DNA from: Actinoplanes oblitus
Lineage (GTDB): Bacteria > Actinomycetota > Actinomycetes > Mycobacteriales > Micromonosporaceae
Length of the DNA stretch: 64,000 nt
Reading direction: 5' to 3'
Assembly: GCF_030252345.1 (NCBI RefSeq)
Contig: NZ_CP126980.1
Coordinates: 6,649,501 to 6,713,500, forward strand
Below, in pieces: positions 8,017 through 18,400 of the stretch. A program made the position numbers and the translations under genes. The notes beneath the pieces were generated by a model that saw only the letters and a program-made list of their open reading frames with translations, had not been told where the DNA came from and searched no databases. Numbering within the stretch: the first letter of the stretch is position 1; each line of letters opens with the position of its first letter.

Positions 8017-8730
8017 TCAGGACTTGGTGGACGGGTTGCCGTAATAGGCGCCCGGGCCGTGCTTGCGCTTGAAGTGGCGCTCCTGGAGGTGCTGCGGCGT
8101 GGCGGCGGCCGGGTTCAGCGCCAGCGTCTTGATCGCCATGTCGGCGACCGCTTCGACGATGATGGCGTGCTCGACCGACTTCTTCGGCGAGACGCCCCAG
8201 GTGAACGGGCCGTGGTTGGCGACCAGGGCGGCCGGCATGGCGGCGGCGGCCTCGTCGTCACCGATCAGTTCGATGATCACCTGGCCGGTGTTGAACTCGT
8301 AGTCGGTGGCGCACTCCTCCGGGGTCAGCCCCCGGGTCACCGGCACCGGGCCGTTGAAGGTGTCGGCGTGCGTCGTGCCGAGCACCGGGATGTCCCGGTT
8401 GGCCTGGGCGAACGCGACAGCGTTGGCGGAGTGGGTGTGGGTGATGCCGCCGATCGACGGCCAGGCCAGGTAGAACGCGCGGTGCGACTCGGTGTCGACC
8501 GACGGGCGCAGGTCACCGTCGAGCACCTTGCCGGTCGCCAGGTCGACGGGGACCAGCATGTCCGGGGTGAGGTCGTCGTACGACACGCCGGAGGGCTTGA
8601 TCAGGAAGTAGCCGCCGGCACGGTCGACGCCGCTGACGTTTCCCCAGGTGAGCTGGGCCAAGCCGGCCTTCGGGATCACCTGGTTGGCCAGCCACACGTC
8701 CTGGCGCAGGGCATCCGACCCGATCGTCAC
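8017..8730 (-). CDS. araD: L-ribulose-5-phosphate 4-epimerase
   Basis: Interconverts L-ribulose 5-phosphate and D-xylulose 5-phosphate, the last step of bacterial L-arabinose catabolism. Class II aldolase/adducin fold of 237 residues, close to the E. coli enzyme (231). Visible motifs are TWGNVS, KPSGVSYDDL, the metal-binding HTHSANA pair, HADTFNG, ANHGPFTWG and a C-terminal HGPGAYYG. GTG 8730 follows AGAGGAAG by 6 nt; longer in-frame starts upstream would run into the putative operator. The kinase and isomerase genes are not adjacent. Two LacI-type palindromes (8751-8764 and 8808-8821) sit upstream, resembling those in front of the YtfQ-type binding-protein gene at 491, so one sugar regulon is plausible. 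Confidence 0.93.
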   Translation of the reverse strand: MTIGSDALRQDVWLANQVIPKAGLAQLTWGNVSGVDRAGGYFLIKPSGVSYDDLTPDMLVPVDLATGKVLDGDLRPSVDTESHRAFYLAWPSIGGITHTHSANAVAFAQANRDIPVLGTTHADTFNGPVPVTRGLTPEECATDYEFNTGQVIIELIGDDEAAAAMPAALVANHGPFTWGVSPKKSVEHAIIVEAVADMAIKTLALNPAAATPQHLQERHFKRKHGPGAYYGNPSTKS

Positions 8731-8750
8731 GTCGCGCTTCCTCTCCCGAA

Positions 8751-8764
8751 TGTTAGCGCTCACC
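8751..8764. promoter_or_regulatory. LacI-type operator upstream of araD, proximal
   Basis: TGTTAGCGCTCACC is an imperfect palindrome with the self-complementary centre AGCGCT, 20 bp upstream of the araD start. It resembles the operator at 507-520 in its TGTTA-CG-T-AC framework and fits LacI-family binding. Confidence 0.55.
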
Positions 8765-8807
8765 ATACTGGATCGTGGCTGCGGAGGTAATGCCTTGACA
8801 ATCACCT

Positions 8808-8821
8808 TGTGAGCGCCAACA
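8808..8821. promoter_or_regulatory. LacI-type operator upstream of araD, distal
   Basis: TGTGAGCGCCAACA is a palindrome of the classical LacI/GalR class (TGT..GCGC..ACA). Its centre is 57 bp from that of the proximal site at 8751-8764, so araD is flanked by a pair of sites, like the transporter gene at the left end. Confidence 0.55.
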
Positions 8822-8828
8822 CCCAGGG

Positions 8829-9923
8829 TCAGCCCAGGTGGGCGGCCGCCGCGAAGACCCGCTCACGCAGCGTATCCGGGAGCGGCGCGAACCCGGCACC
8901 GGACACGGCGCGCTGGCCGGCCGGGCTGGCGGCGTAGGAGAGGAAGCCGCGGGTGACCGCCGAGGCGCCCCGCCGGCAGACGATCTCGTAGGTCACCTGC
9001 ACCAGCGGGTAGGCGCCGCCGGGCAGGTCGTAGTCGAGGTCGAGGCGTAGATCGTTGTCGCCGGTGATCCCGGCTGAGGCGATCGCGGCGGTGGCGGCCT
9101 CGTCCGTGGCCGGGACGAAATCGCCGTGGGAGTTGCCGACATGTGCCATCGCCAGCTCGTTGACCCGGGCATAGGACGCCTCGACGTAACCGATCGCGCC
9201 GTCGGTGCGGGCGATCGCGGCGGCCAGCCGATCGCTGCCCCGGACCGCGAGGGCACCCGGCACCGGCCAGGTGGCGCCTGCGGGGAAGGGCCAGTCGGCG
9301 GTCGCGGCCAGGAACCGGGTGAAGTTCGCCGTGGTGCCGGAGTTGTCCTCGCGGTGGACCGTTCGGATCGGGGTGGCGGGCAGCGCCGTCCGCGGATTGT
9401 CGGCCGCGATCGCCTTGTCGTTCCAGGTGGTGACCTTGCCGGCGAAGATCTTCGCGATGGTCGCCGGGGCCAGGCGCAGGTCGCTGACGCCGGCCACGTT
9501 GTAGGCGAGCGCGATCGGCCCGATCACCAGCGGCAGGTGCACCGGCGGCGCGCCGCCGCACCGGGTGGTCGCGGCCGCCTGGTCGGCATCGCTGAGCACC
9601 GCGTCGGTACCGGCGAAATCACCCGTCCCGGACGTGAACGCCTTGACCCCCGCGCCGGAGCCGTTGCTGGTGTAGGCGACGGCCGCTCCGGCGCAGGCGA
9701 TCTGGTACTGCTCGATCCACTCGTTGACGGCGTTGGCCTGCGCGGACGAGCCCTGCCCGCCGGCCTCCCCGGACGCGCAGGACACCGGGTCGTCGGCCCG
9801 TCGCGGTCCCTCGCAGGCGGTCAGCAGCAGGAGGCCGGCGAGCGCGGCCGCCGCCACCGGCAACGTCCGCGCGGCGCGGACGGGCACCGCCGCGAGAGAC
9901 TTCTTCATCGCCGGGCTCCTCAT
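8829..9923 (-). CDS. PstS-like substrate-binding lipoprotein
   Basis: 364-residue exported lipoprotein. Basic N-terminus, hydrophobic segment and lipobox LLTAC (Cys near residue 37), followed by a PstS-type fold: TSNGSGAGVKAFTSG, FAGTDAVLS, GPIALAYNV, IAKIFAGKVTTWND and REDNSGTTANFT. These are the usual oxyanion-binding PstS segments, so phosphate or a related ligand is likely. No pstC, pstA or pstB is adjacent. Instead its start overlaps the stop of the upstream membrane-protein gene (ATGA at 9923-9920), suggesting translational coupling and that it may act as a sensory ligand-binding partner. ATG 9908, preceded by GAGGAG, is an equally good start. Confidence 0.85.
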   Translation of the reverse strand: MRSPAMKKSLAAVPVRAARTLPVAAAALAGLLLLTACEGPRRADDPVSCASGEAGGQGSSAQANAVNEWIEQYQIACAGAAVAYTSNGSGAGVKAFTSGTGDFAGTDAVLSDADQAAATTRCGGAPPVHLPLVIGPIALAYNVAGVSDLRLAPATIAKIFAGKVTTWNDKAIAADNPRTALPATPIRTVHREDNSGTTANFTRFLAATADWPFPAGATWPVPGALAVRGSDRLAAAIARTDGAIGYVEASYARVNELAMAHVGNSHGDFVPATDEAATAAIASAGITGDNDLRLDLDYDLPGGAYPLVQVTYEIVCRRGASAVTRGFLSYAASPAGQRAVSGAGFAPLPDTLRERVFAAAAHLG

Positions 9924-11278
9924 CGGTACTCCGCCAACCGGCGCCGCACGCCGAGCGGCACCAGCAGGATGACCAGGGCCAGGACCAGCACGGGAAGCAC
10001 CACCCAGCCGCGCAGCGTGCGCTCCGCGGCACGCAGTTCACGAGCGAAACCCTGCTTTCGTACGTCGGTGACAGCGCCCACCGCCGCGTCGAAGTAGGCG
10101 AAGTCGAAAGCCGCGTCGCCACGCCGGATGCCGGTCAGGGCGTCGACCGCCGCGCCGGTCCGGCCCGCCTCGGCCAGCGACAGCACCTTCTGGTGATCGC
10201 GCCGGTAGGCCTCCCAGCGCCGCAGCGCCTCGGAGCCGGCCAGCCATGTCAGGCCGTGCCCGCACCGGTACTCCACCTCGAACGTCGGGGAGGTCAGGCA
10301 CTCCGACTTGCCGGTGAAGTCGTCCCGGTAGAGGGCCAGGTTCGCGGAGACGACGTAGCGGCTGGTGTCGGCGGCGGCGTCGTATCCGACCGCGCGCAGA
10401 CGGGACAGTTCGAGGTACGGCGTCAGGTGCTCCTCCCGCGCGGCGGACATCCGCCCGGCCTGGCTGCCGAGCACCACCATCGCGGCGAGGGCGAGCACCA
10501 GGCTGAGCGCCGTGGCGCCGAGCAGTGCCGGGTTCATCGCGCGGCGGAACCGGCGGGCCAGCCAGATCTGGAGCATGATCAGCAGGGCGATCAGGGCCCC
10601 GCCGAGCAGCACGATCAGCGTGTAGCCGGTGGCCTCGGTGGCGTGCTTGCCGGAGTAGGCCCGGTCGAGCCGGGCGGTGGCCGCGTCCCGCAGGTGCTGG
10701 GCCGCCGGGAGCAGGCGCTGGTGCAGCACGTTCGTCGCCTGGGTGTAATAACCGAGCGCCTCGGCGGGAAGCCGGCCGGCCGGCCGCCGCTCGACCCGGT
10801 CGGCCGCGGTGATCGTCTGCCCGATCCGCTGGTGGTAGACGGCCAGGCCGTTCAGCAGGTCGACGACGACGGTCCGGTCGGCGGCGCCGGCCGCGAGCAC
10901 CTGCTCCAGGTCGGCGTCGACCTGGTGGGACCGCTCGCGGTAGGCGCCCAGGGCGTCGACCCGGGTACCCGCGAGGGCGTCCGCGTCGCCGGTCAGCAGC
11001 AGGCGGGTGGCCTGCGCGTCCATGTCGCTGAGGGCGAAGTAGAGGTCGGCGGCGGTGGCCGCCTGCGGGGCCGCCTCCCGGCCGATGACCCGGATCTCGC
11101 CCCGCACCCGGGCCATCACCAGGCTGGTCGCCGCGAGCAGGGCGGTGGCCGCGAGGACCACCAGCACCGACCACAGGCGCAGGCGGGCGGGGGTTTCCTT
11201 CCGGACCAGATTACGTGCGGTATTTCTGGTCGCTTCCAAAACCGCTGGCACATCGGCCACGGTAACCCATGGCCGCAA
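9920..11278 (-). CDS. Membrane protein with tandem extracytoplasmic four-helix bundles
   Basis: 452 residues with four predicted membrane helices: about 34-56, 223-245, 256-276 and 425-447. Two segments of about 165 and 150 residues lie between helices 1/2 and 3/4. They are helical, and the first holds ALSDMDAQATRLLLTGD, a pattern of 4HB chemoreceptor-type sensor domains. The protein looks like an internal duplication of TM-4HB-TM, with no kinase, HAMP or output domain. The arrangement recalls mycobacterial GlnX, which works with the binding lipoprotein GlnH and kinase PknG; here the partner lipoprotein is PstS-like. The start is uncertain: TTG 11278 gives the listed form, with GTG codons at 11260 and 11251 as alternatives, and no clear ribosome-binding site. 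Confidence 0.75.
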   Translation of the reverse strand: MRPWVTVADVPAVLEATRNTARNLVRKETPARLRLWSVLVVLAATALLAATSLVMARVRGEIRVIGREAAPQAATAADLYFALSDMDAQATRLLLTGDADALAGTRVDALGAYRERSHQVDADLEQVLAAGAADRTVVVDLLNGLAVYHQRIGQTITAADRVERRPAGRLPAEALGYYTQATNVLHQRLLPAAQHLRDAATARLDRAYSGKHATEATGYTLIVLLGGALIALLIMLQIWLARRFRRAMNPALLGATALSLVLALAAMVVLGSQAGRMSAAREEHLTPYLELSRLRAVGYDAAADTSRYVVSANLALYRDDFTGKSECLTSPTFEVEYRCGHGLTWLAGSEALRRWEAYRRDHQKVLSLAEAGRTGAAVDALTGIRRGDAAFDFAYFDAAVGAVTDVRKQGFARELRAAERTLRGWVVLPVLVLALVILLVPLGVRRRLAEYR

Positions 11279-11506
11279 AATTCCTGGCGTTTACCTGGCG
11301 TTCATTCAAATGACGTTTTCGCAGGTCAGCAGCATATCGGCCGATTTCCGGAATTGCCTTTCATGGGATTCGCGAGACGCATCGGAAAAGGGATCAAGGG
11401 TGGCGGCCAAGGGCCTGTCGGGGCCGCGCCGGCAACGGACCGCGGCGGAGGCCGGAAGGTGACGAGAGCGGCGGGAGCGGCGTGGACGACCGGACCGGAG
11501 CGGTGC

Positions 11507-12286
11507 TCAGGCGGCGGCGAGGGCCGCGTAGATGACCGGGTCGTGGGCGGAGAGGAGGGTCAGGTCCGGTTCGGCGCGCTGGTGCAGGGCGGCCAGGCGG
11601 GCGTGGTTGGCGCGGACCTGGGAACGGTCGAAGGCCACAGCGGTCTCGGCGATCCGCAGGCCGAGCGGGACCCGGGTGCCGTCCAGGGTGCCGCGGTGGT
11701 AGAACGCGTCACCGCAGTGCAGCAGCCAGCGGGAACCCGCGTCGACCGCCACGCAGGCGTGCCCGCGGGTGTGCCCGGGCAGCGCGATCAGCACGATGCC
11801 GGGGGCGATCCCGGTCAGCTCCTTGGCCGCCGCGAAACCCCGCCAGCTCTCGCCCTGCGGGGTGTGCTCGACCAGGTGGGGGCCGTGCGACCACTGGGCG
11901 CTGCGGAACCGGCGGCGCTCGCCACGGGTCGGCGGGCGCAGGGCCCCCTCGGCCTCCGCGGCGGTGACGTGGACCTGGGCGTGCGGGAAGTCGGCCAGGC
12001 CACCGATGTGGTCGATGTCGAAGTGGGTGACGACGATGTGGCGTACGTCGGAAGGCCGGAAACCGAGCCGCTCCACCTGGACCACAGCGGTCTCCTCGCG
12101 GTCCAGGGCGGGACGCAGCAGGTGCCGGGGCGGGCCGAGGCGGGTCGCCGGGTCGGCCAGGTCGCCGAGGCCGAACCCGGTGTCGACCAGGACCAGGCCG
12201 TTGTCGGTCTCGGCCAGCAGCACGTGGCAGACCAGGGCGCCGCCGGGGGCGCGCATGGTGCCGCAGTTGAGGTGATGAACACGCAC
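11507..12286 (-). CDS. Metallo-beta-lactamase fold hydrolase
   Basis: 259-residue MBL-fold enzyme of the lactonase-like group. It starts [11 protein letters not shown], reminiscent of N-acyl-homoserine-lactone lactonases. The metal site is visible: [10 protein letters not shown] (HxDxDH), [10 protein letters not shown] (third-ligand His), HCGDAF (bridging Asp) and LSAHDP near the end (final His). Substrate unknown; similarity to AHL lactonases does not prove quorum quenching. GTG 12286 is chosen because the homologous start falls there, although no Shine-Dalgarno is evident. The preferred upstream alternative is residue -13 (12325). It lies 127 bp downstream of the giant helicase gene on the same strand and may be co-transcribed. 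Confidence 0.85.
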   Translation of the reverse strand: MRVHHLNCGTMRAPGGALVCHVLLAETDNGLVLVDTGFGLGDLADPATRLGPPRHLLRPALDREETAVVQVERLGFRPSDVRHIVVTHFDIDHIGGLADFPHAQVHVTAAEAEGALRPPTRGERRRFRSAQWSHGPHLVEHTPQGESWRGFAAAKELTGIAPGIVLIALPGHTRGHACVAVDAGSRWLLHCGDAFYHRGTLDGTRVPLGLRIAETAVAFDRSQVRANHARLAALHQRAEPDLTLLSAHDPVIYAALAAA

Positions 12287-12413
12287 GCCGCGAAGGTACG
12301 CCGAAGCGCGCCGGAAAGCGATCACCCCGGACCGCCGAGCGGAGGGACCTGGTCGATGGCGGACAGGCGGCGCAGCGGACAGGCGGCCGGGCGGCCGGGT
12401 GGATCAGTGGCGG

Positions 12414-15400
12414 TCAGTGATGGGTGGGATGGTGAGCCAGGCGGCGGGCCGAGTCGTGGTGCGGGAGCGACGTCGCGTCAGGGAGGCCGTGCGCCGCGGA
12501 GAGGCCGTCCGGCTGCTGCACCAGGTGCCCCTCGGCGACCAGATCGGCGAGCAGACCGGTGAGCCGGGCGTCGAGTTCGGTCGACCGGCGGGTGGACCAG
12601 CCGTAGAGCCTGGTGACGGCGGCCAGCACCTCGTCCACCGACAGCATGCCGCCGTCGATCACCAGGTTCTCGCAGGCCACCGCCAACTCGGCGTCGGCGA
12701 TCTGGTCGGCCTTGCGGGCCACCCCGTCGGCCCGGTAGCGGACCACCGGGAACTCCTGGTCCGGGTCGCCGAGGAAGGTGCCGTCCCAGGCCACCCCGGC
12801 CTGCTCGATGGCGTCCTCGATGGCGCCCCGGGCGTTCCGGGCGATCCGCGGCAGGCCCCACTCCTCGCGCATGCGCTGCAGCGCCACGCTGATGTGCACC
12901 GGGCCCTCGATCTCCGCGAGGCGCCGCACGGCGGCGATCAGGTGCGGACGCAGGGCCGGGTCGGTGAGGACGGCGCCGGGCGGCAGCGGGTCCAGGGCCG
13001 CTTTCTGGTACGGGTGAGCCCACTCGCCACTGCGCTCCACCCGGGCGGCCACCTCGAACCCCGCCGCCTCCGCCGGGCTGGTCGCCGGCCACGTCTCGGC
13101 GTGGTGGGTCCAGCCGGGCGGCGCGGCCATCGTCTCCTCGAACTCGGCCACCGCGGCGGCCATGTCCGGCTGCCCCTCGATCGACTGGTACCAGGCCGGC
13201 CGGTGGCTCTCCGGGAGGGGCGAGGTCAGCGCCGAGCGCACGGACTGCTCGGCCACCGTGGCGGCGGCGTCGGCTAGGTCCGGGTCCAGGCCGGCGGACT
13301 CCGTCAGCTCGGTACGCAACTGGTAGATGGCACCCAGCCGGTCGGCGGGCTCGGCGGTCTCGTGCAGGCCGGCCAGGAACTGCGCGGCGGCCGCGGCCAG
13401 TTCCTCGGTGCCGACGCCGAACCGGGCGGCGACCTCGGCGAGATCCTCCCGGCTGGCGACGGCCGGCTCCGGCGACCGAGCCGCCTCCACGAACGGCTCC
13501 GGCGGCTGAACGACCTCCGCGAACGACTCCGGCGACCGGACGGCCTCCGCGAACGACTCCGGCGACCGGACGGCCTCCGCGAACGACTCCGGCGACCGGA
13601 CGGCCTCCGCGAACGACTCCGGCGACGGGACGGCTTCCGGGGCCGGCTCCTCGGCACGACCGGCCGACGGCCATTCGACGCGCCGCGGCGCGGGTTCGCC
13701 GGGGCGGCTCGCGGACGGCCACTCGACCGACGAGACCTGCCGTTCGTCGGCGGACGACACGGACGGCCGCCTGGTGGCGCCGAGCCGGGCCGCCAGCTCC
13801 GACTCGCTGGCCGAGGGCCAGGTCACCGACGCGACCTGCCGGTCCCGCTCGCCGGCGAGGGCGGACCGGCCGGTGGACCGGTGGACGGTCGCCGACGTCT
13901 CGTCCCGGCTGGCCGTCGGCCACCGCACCGCCGAGACCGGCTTGCCCTCGGCGGTCTGCTCGGCCACCTGCTCCGGCCGGGCGGCGGCCGGCCAGTCGAC
14001 CCGCTCCGGGACCTCGGCCCGGCTGGCGAACGGCCATTCGGCCCGGATCGTGTTCTCCCCCGCCGGGGCGGACCGGTCGGGCTCCGCCACCGGCTCCTCG
14101 GGCGCCGCGTGCCGGCCCGGCTCGGCGCTACCGGCCGACCAGCCGGCCTCCTCGTGCGAGGGCCACGCGACCCGCTCCGGAACCTCGGCGCGGCTGGCGA
14201 ACGGCCAGTCCGCCCGCACGGTGTCCTCGGCCGCCGGGTTCGGCCAGGCGTCCGGCTCGGCGTGCGACGGCGCCTCGGGAACCGCCGGTTCGGCCGGTGC
14301 CGGGGCGGCCGCCGCCAGCTCGTCGCCGAGGTAGGCCTCGACCACGGCGAGTTCCTCGGCGCCGGCCTGCGCCGCGGCGAACCGGGCCGCGATCCGCGAC
14401 ACGTCGGACGGATCGGCGGTGGCCGGCGCGGCGGTGGCGAACGACGGCGCGGGCGAGCCGGCGACCGGCTCGCCGAAGACCGGCGCCGGCTCCCCGGCGT
14501 GTGACACCTCAGCGAACTCGGTCAGCGGCGCGTCGTAGTCGAAGGTGGCCATGACCGCGTCGTGGATCCGGGTGTCGTCAGTCTCGTGGGCGTCCGCCAG
14601 CTCGGCCTCGGCGGCTGCCTCGGCCTCGGCCAGCCCGATGTCACCGGCATCGTGCCAGGCGAGCACGATCTCCGGTTCGACCACGCCGTCCCCGACCTCA
14701 ACCTGGGCTTCGGTGAAGGCGGAGACGGGTCCGTTGGCGGGCGCGGTGGCGGAGGCGGCGGCGTAGGCGGCCGCGGGCGCCGAGGTGGCGACCGAGGCCG
14801 AGGCGGGACCGGAGACCGGTCCGGAGGCGGGGACCGGCCCGGCGGCCGAGACCCCGGCGACGGCCGCGGCGAGTTCCTCGGCGGACACCCGTTCCCGTTC
14901 CACCCCCGGCTCGGCGAGCCCGGCCCCGCTCCCGTCGTACCCGAATCGCTCCTGATCCGTGTCGGTGTAACCGGCGGCGTAGCCCGCCGCACCCTCCGCG
15001 ACCGGCTGTTCCGGCGCGCCGAGCTGGGGTGCCGGCGCCTCCTCCGGCAGCAGCGCGAACGCGTCCTCGATGGCGGCCCGCAGCCGCGTCTCCTCCCGCT
15101 CCCGGTCCAGGTACCAGGCGGTCCCCCAGACCCGGTGCAGCTTCCAGCCCAGCCCCTCGAGCACCTGCTCGCGGATCCGGTCCCGGTCGCGCGCGGTCGG
15201 CGCCGAGTCGTAGGTGGTCCCGTCGCACTCGATGCCCAGGGCGTAGGGCGCGTTGCGGCGGGCCGAGCGGCGCACCGCGATGTCGATCCGGTACGCGCCG
15301 GCGCCGACCCGGGTGTTCACCCGGTAACCCCAGCCGCGGATCACGTCGCGCACCGAGTCCTCGAACGGGGTCTGCGACTCCAGCGGCTCCGGCTCGGTGT

Positions 15401-18400
15401 CCAGGTTGAGCGCGGGGATGCCACGGGCCGCGTAGTCCAGGAAGTCGGCCAGCCGGGAGTCGTCGGCCGGCAGATCGCGGGAGCGGACCGCGGTGACCAC
15501 CTCGAGGCGGCGGCGGGCCCGGGTGGTGGCCACGTTGAGCCGCCGCCAGCCGTCCGGGCCGGTCAGCCCGCCCAGGTCGGCGCCGATCGCGAAGATCACC
15601 ACGTCGCGCTCGTCGCCCTGCACCGCGTCCAGGTCCTTGATGAAGAAGCCGCGCAGCCGGTCGTCCTCGGGCGGGACGACCATGTCGGCGACCGCGGCCT
15701 CGATCTCGGCGGCGTCCGCGGCCGTGCAGACCACCACGCCGAGGCTGAGCTCCGGCCGGGTGACCAGGTGGTGGGCGACCCGGGTGGCGACCAGGCCGGC
15801 CATCGACAGGTCACCGCCGGCCGGGTAGAGCTGCACGCCGGCGTCCGGCCCGGCCGGCGCGAACGCCGGGAACGTGGTGAGCCGGCCCTGGTAGAACGCG
15901 TGGTTGGCGAACGCGATCAGCGACTCGTCCCGGCTGCGGTAGTGGGTGAGCAGGTCGAGGACCCGGAACGCGCCGCAGCTCACCGCGAGCTCCAGGATCG
16001 AGCGCGGGTCGCCGCCGGGGATCGGTGCGACGGTCAGCTGCCGGTCGTCGCCGCAGACCACCAGGGCGTTGCCGCGGTAGGCGCAGGTGATCGCGTCCGG
16101 CACCGGCACCCGGGACGCCTCGTCGATGATCACGACGTCGAAGGCCAGGTCGGGCGGGAGCAGCCGGCTCACGTCGGCCGGGGACATCACCAGGCACGGC
16201 TTGACCGCCATCGCGGCGTGCGTGGTGCGGGCGAACAGGTCCCGGACCGGCAGCCGGCGGCCCTGCTGGGCGGCGGTGGCGCGGAGCAGCGCGGCCTCGC
16301 CGGCCGCCGACTCGGCCGGCTGCAGCGCGTCGACAGCGTTCATCACCTCGGCGGCGGCGGCCCGCTGCAGGTGGTCGTCCCAGAGCCGGAACTCCTCGAC
16401 CAGCCGGTCCCGGGAGACCGCGTCGAGCGGGGCGAGCCGGTCGTCCTCCCGGATGATCGCGTCCGCCCACGACTGGAAGAGGGCCCGGCCCAGCACCGGC
16501 AGGATCTGCTCGACCGGCAGGTCCTCGCGGGCGCAGAAGTCGACCACCGGGTCGAGGCCGTGCTCGGCGAGGACCGCGCGGGCCGCCTGGTGGTCGAACC
16601 ACTCCTGCTGGCCGCGGCTGTCCTCGAGCAGTTCACGGAGCAGCTCGCGGGCGGATTCCCGCTCCTCCAGGGCGATGCCGAGGGCGGGGTGCCGGGCCGG
16701 CGCGAACGCGCGGAGGATCCAGTCGCGGGCGGACTGCCACTCGGCGACCCGGGACGGCAGGGTGTCGCTGGGCCTGACCCGGCCGAGGATCTCGGCCTGC
16801 TCGGCGGTGAACGCGACGTCCGCGCCGTTGCGGATCCGGCGCGCCTCGGAGGTCCAGGCCATCGCGGCGGCCAGCGCCTCCACGTCGGTCTGGGTGCCGC
16901 GATAGGCGGCGCCGAGGATCCGGGCGTACTCCTTGGCGTTGCTCGTCAGCGCGGTAGCGGCATCCGAGGCGCTCTCCCGGAGCAGCCCGATCGCGGCCGC
17001 CTCGGCCAGCGTGAAGTCCCGGCCGGCCGCCACGCTGTACGCGTGCACCAGCTCGGCCACCGAGGTCAACGGCTCGACGTGCGCGCGCAGCCAGGTGACC
17101 GCGTCGTGGATCGGGCCGGCGGCCAGCTGCGGGCGGGGTGCCGGCTCCGGCGGCGTACGCAGCGCCGCGGTCCACCTGTCGAACTCCTTGCCGGCCTCAC
17201 CGACGATCCGGATGATCGCGCTGTTCGGGGTGGCCGCGCAGATCCGCTCGATCAGGGTGGGCAGCGCCTCGGGCGGGGTGACCTTCAGGGTCTCCTCGGC
17301 GGTGACCAGCGCCCGCTCGATCGCGTCGAAGTCGGTGTCGGTGCCCGCCCAGTGCTTGCCGAGGATGGCGGCGTGCTCCTGCTCGGCCTCGGCCAGCTCC
17401 TGCAGGGCGCGTTTCCAGGCGGCCGCCGCGGTCAGGTTGGCGACCGCCTGCGACCGCTTGACGTCCGGCCGGGCGATGCCGGCGGCGGCCTTCTTGTCCC
17501 GCCGGGACTGCGCGCTCAGCTTGCGCAGCCCCTTGTGCTGGTGGGCGAACCGCTGCGCCAGCTCGTCCACCGGCTCGGCCAGCGCGTTGTCGCTGAAGTG
17601 TTCCCGGGCCCGGGCCTCGGCGGCCTTCACCACGTTGACCACGCGCCGCAGGTTGCGCATCGCGGCGTGCGCGGCGTTCATGCCCATCGCGTCGAACCAG
17701 CCGGGTTCCGGCTTGTCCGGGCGGGACAGCAGGTCGACGATGGCGGCCAGCCGGGGCAGGTCGGTGAAGGCGACCACGTTGGGCAGGCCGAGCCGGGCGG
17801 TGACCCGGTCCAGGCTGTGCTGGTGCTGTTCGAGCCGGTCGGCCTCGTCGGCGAACCGGCGGGCCAGGCCGCGGGCCTGCGCCGCGGTGAGCGGGAGCAA
17901 CTCCACGGCGGGCGGCTTGAGGTGCCCGAGACTCGGGATGATCGGCAGCTTGGCGGGGGACGGCAGCGCGCTCCAGGTGGCGCCGGACTTGGCCCGTACC
18001 GCGTCCTCGGCCTGGTGCAGCGTCTTGAGGTGGCGCGCCAGGCCCTCGGCGGCCCGGGCCACCGGTTCCAGGCTGGCCATGGTGAGCCACTCGTCGGCGG
18101 CCTCCGGCGGGCGCCGGGTGGCATGCCCGATCAGGGTGGTCAGGGTGATCGCCTCGCCGATCGAGCCGATCAGGAACGCCTCGGCGATCGGGTCCCGTTC
18201 GATCGCCTCGGTCAGGTGGTCGAGGGCGGCCTGCGCCTGGTGCAGCCGGGCGTCGAGCCGGTTGTGGTCGATCACGTCGCGCCAGAGGAAGTTCTCGCCC
18301 TCACGGGCCGGGCGCCAGGACCGGCCGAGGCGTTCGGCGGCGTCCCGGACCCGCTGCAGCGACTGGGTGGTGAGCGGGATCGGCAGTTCGGCCAGCGTCG

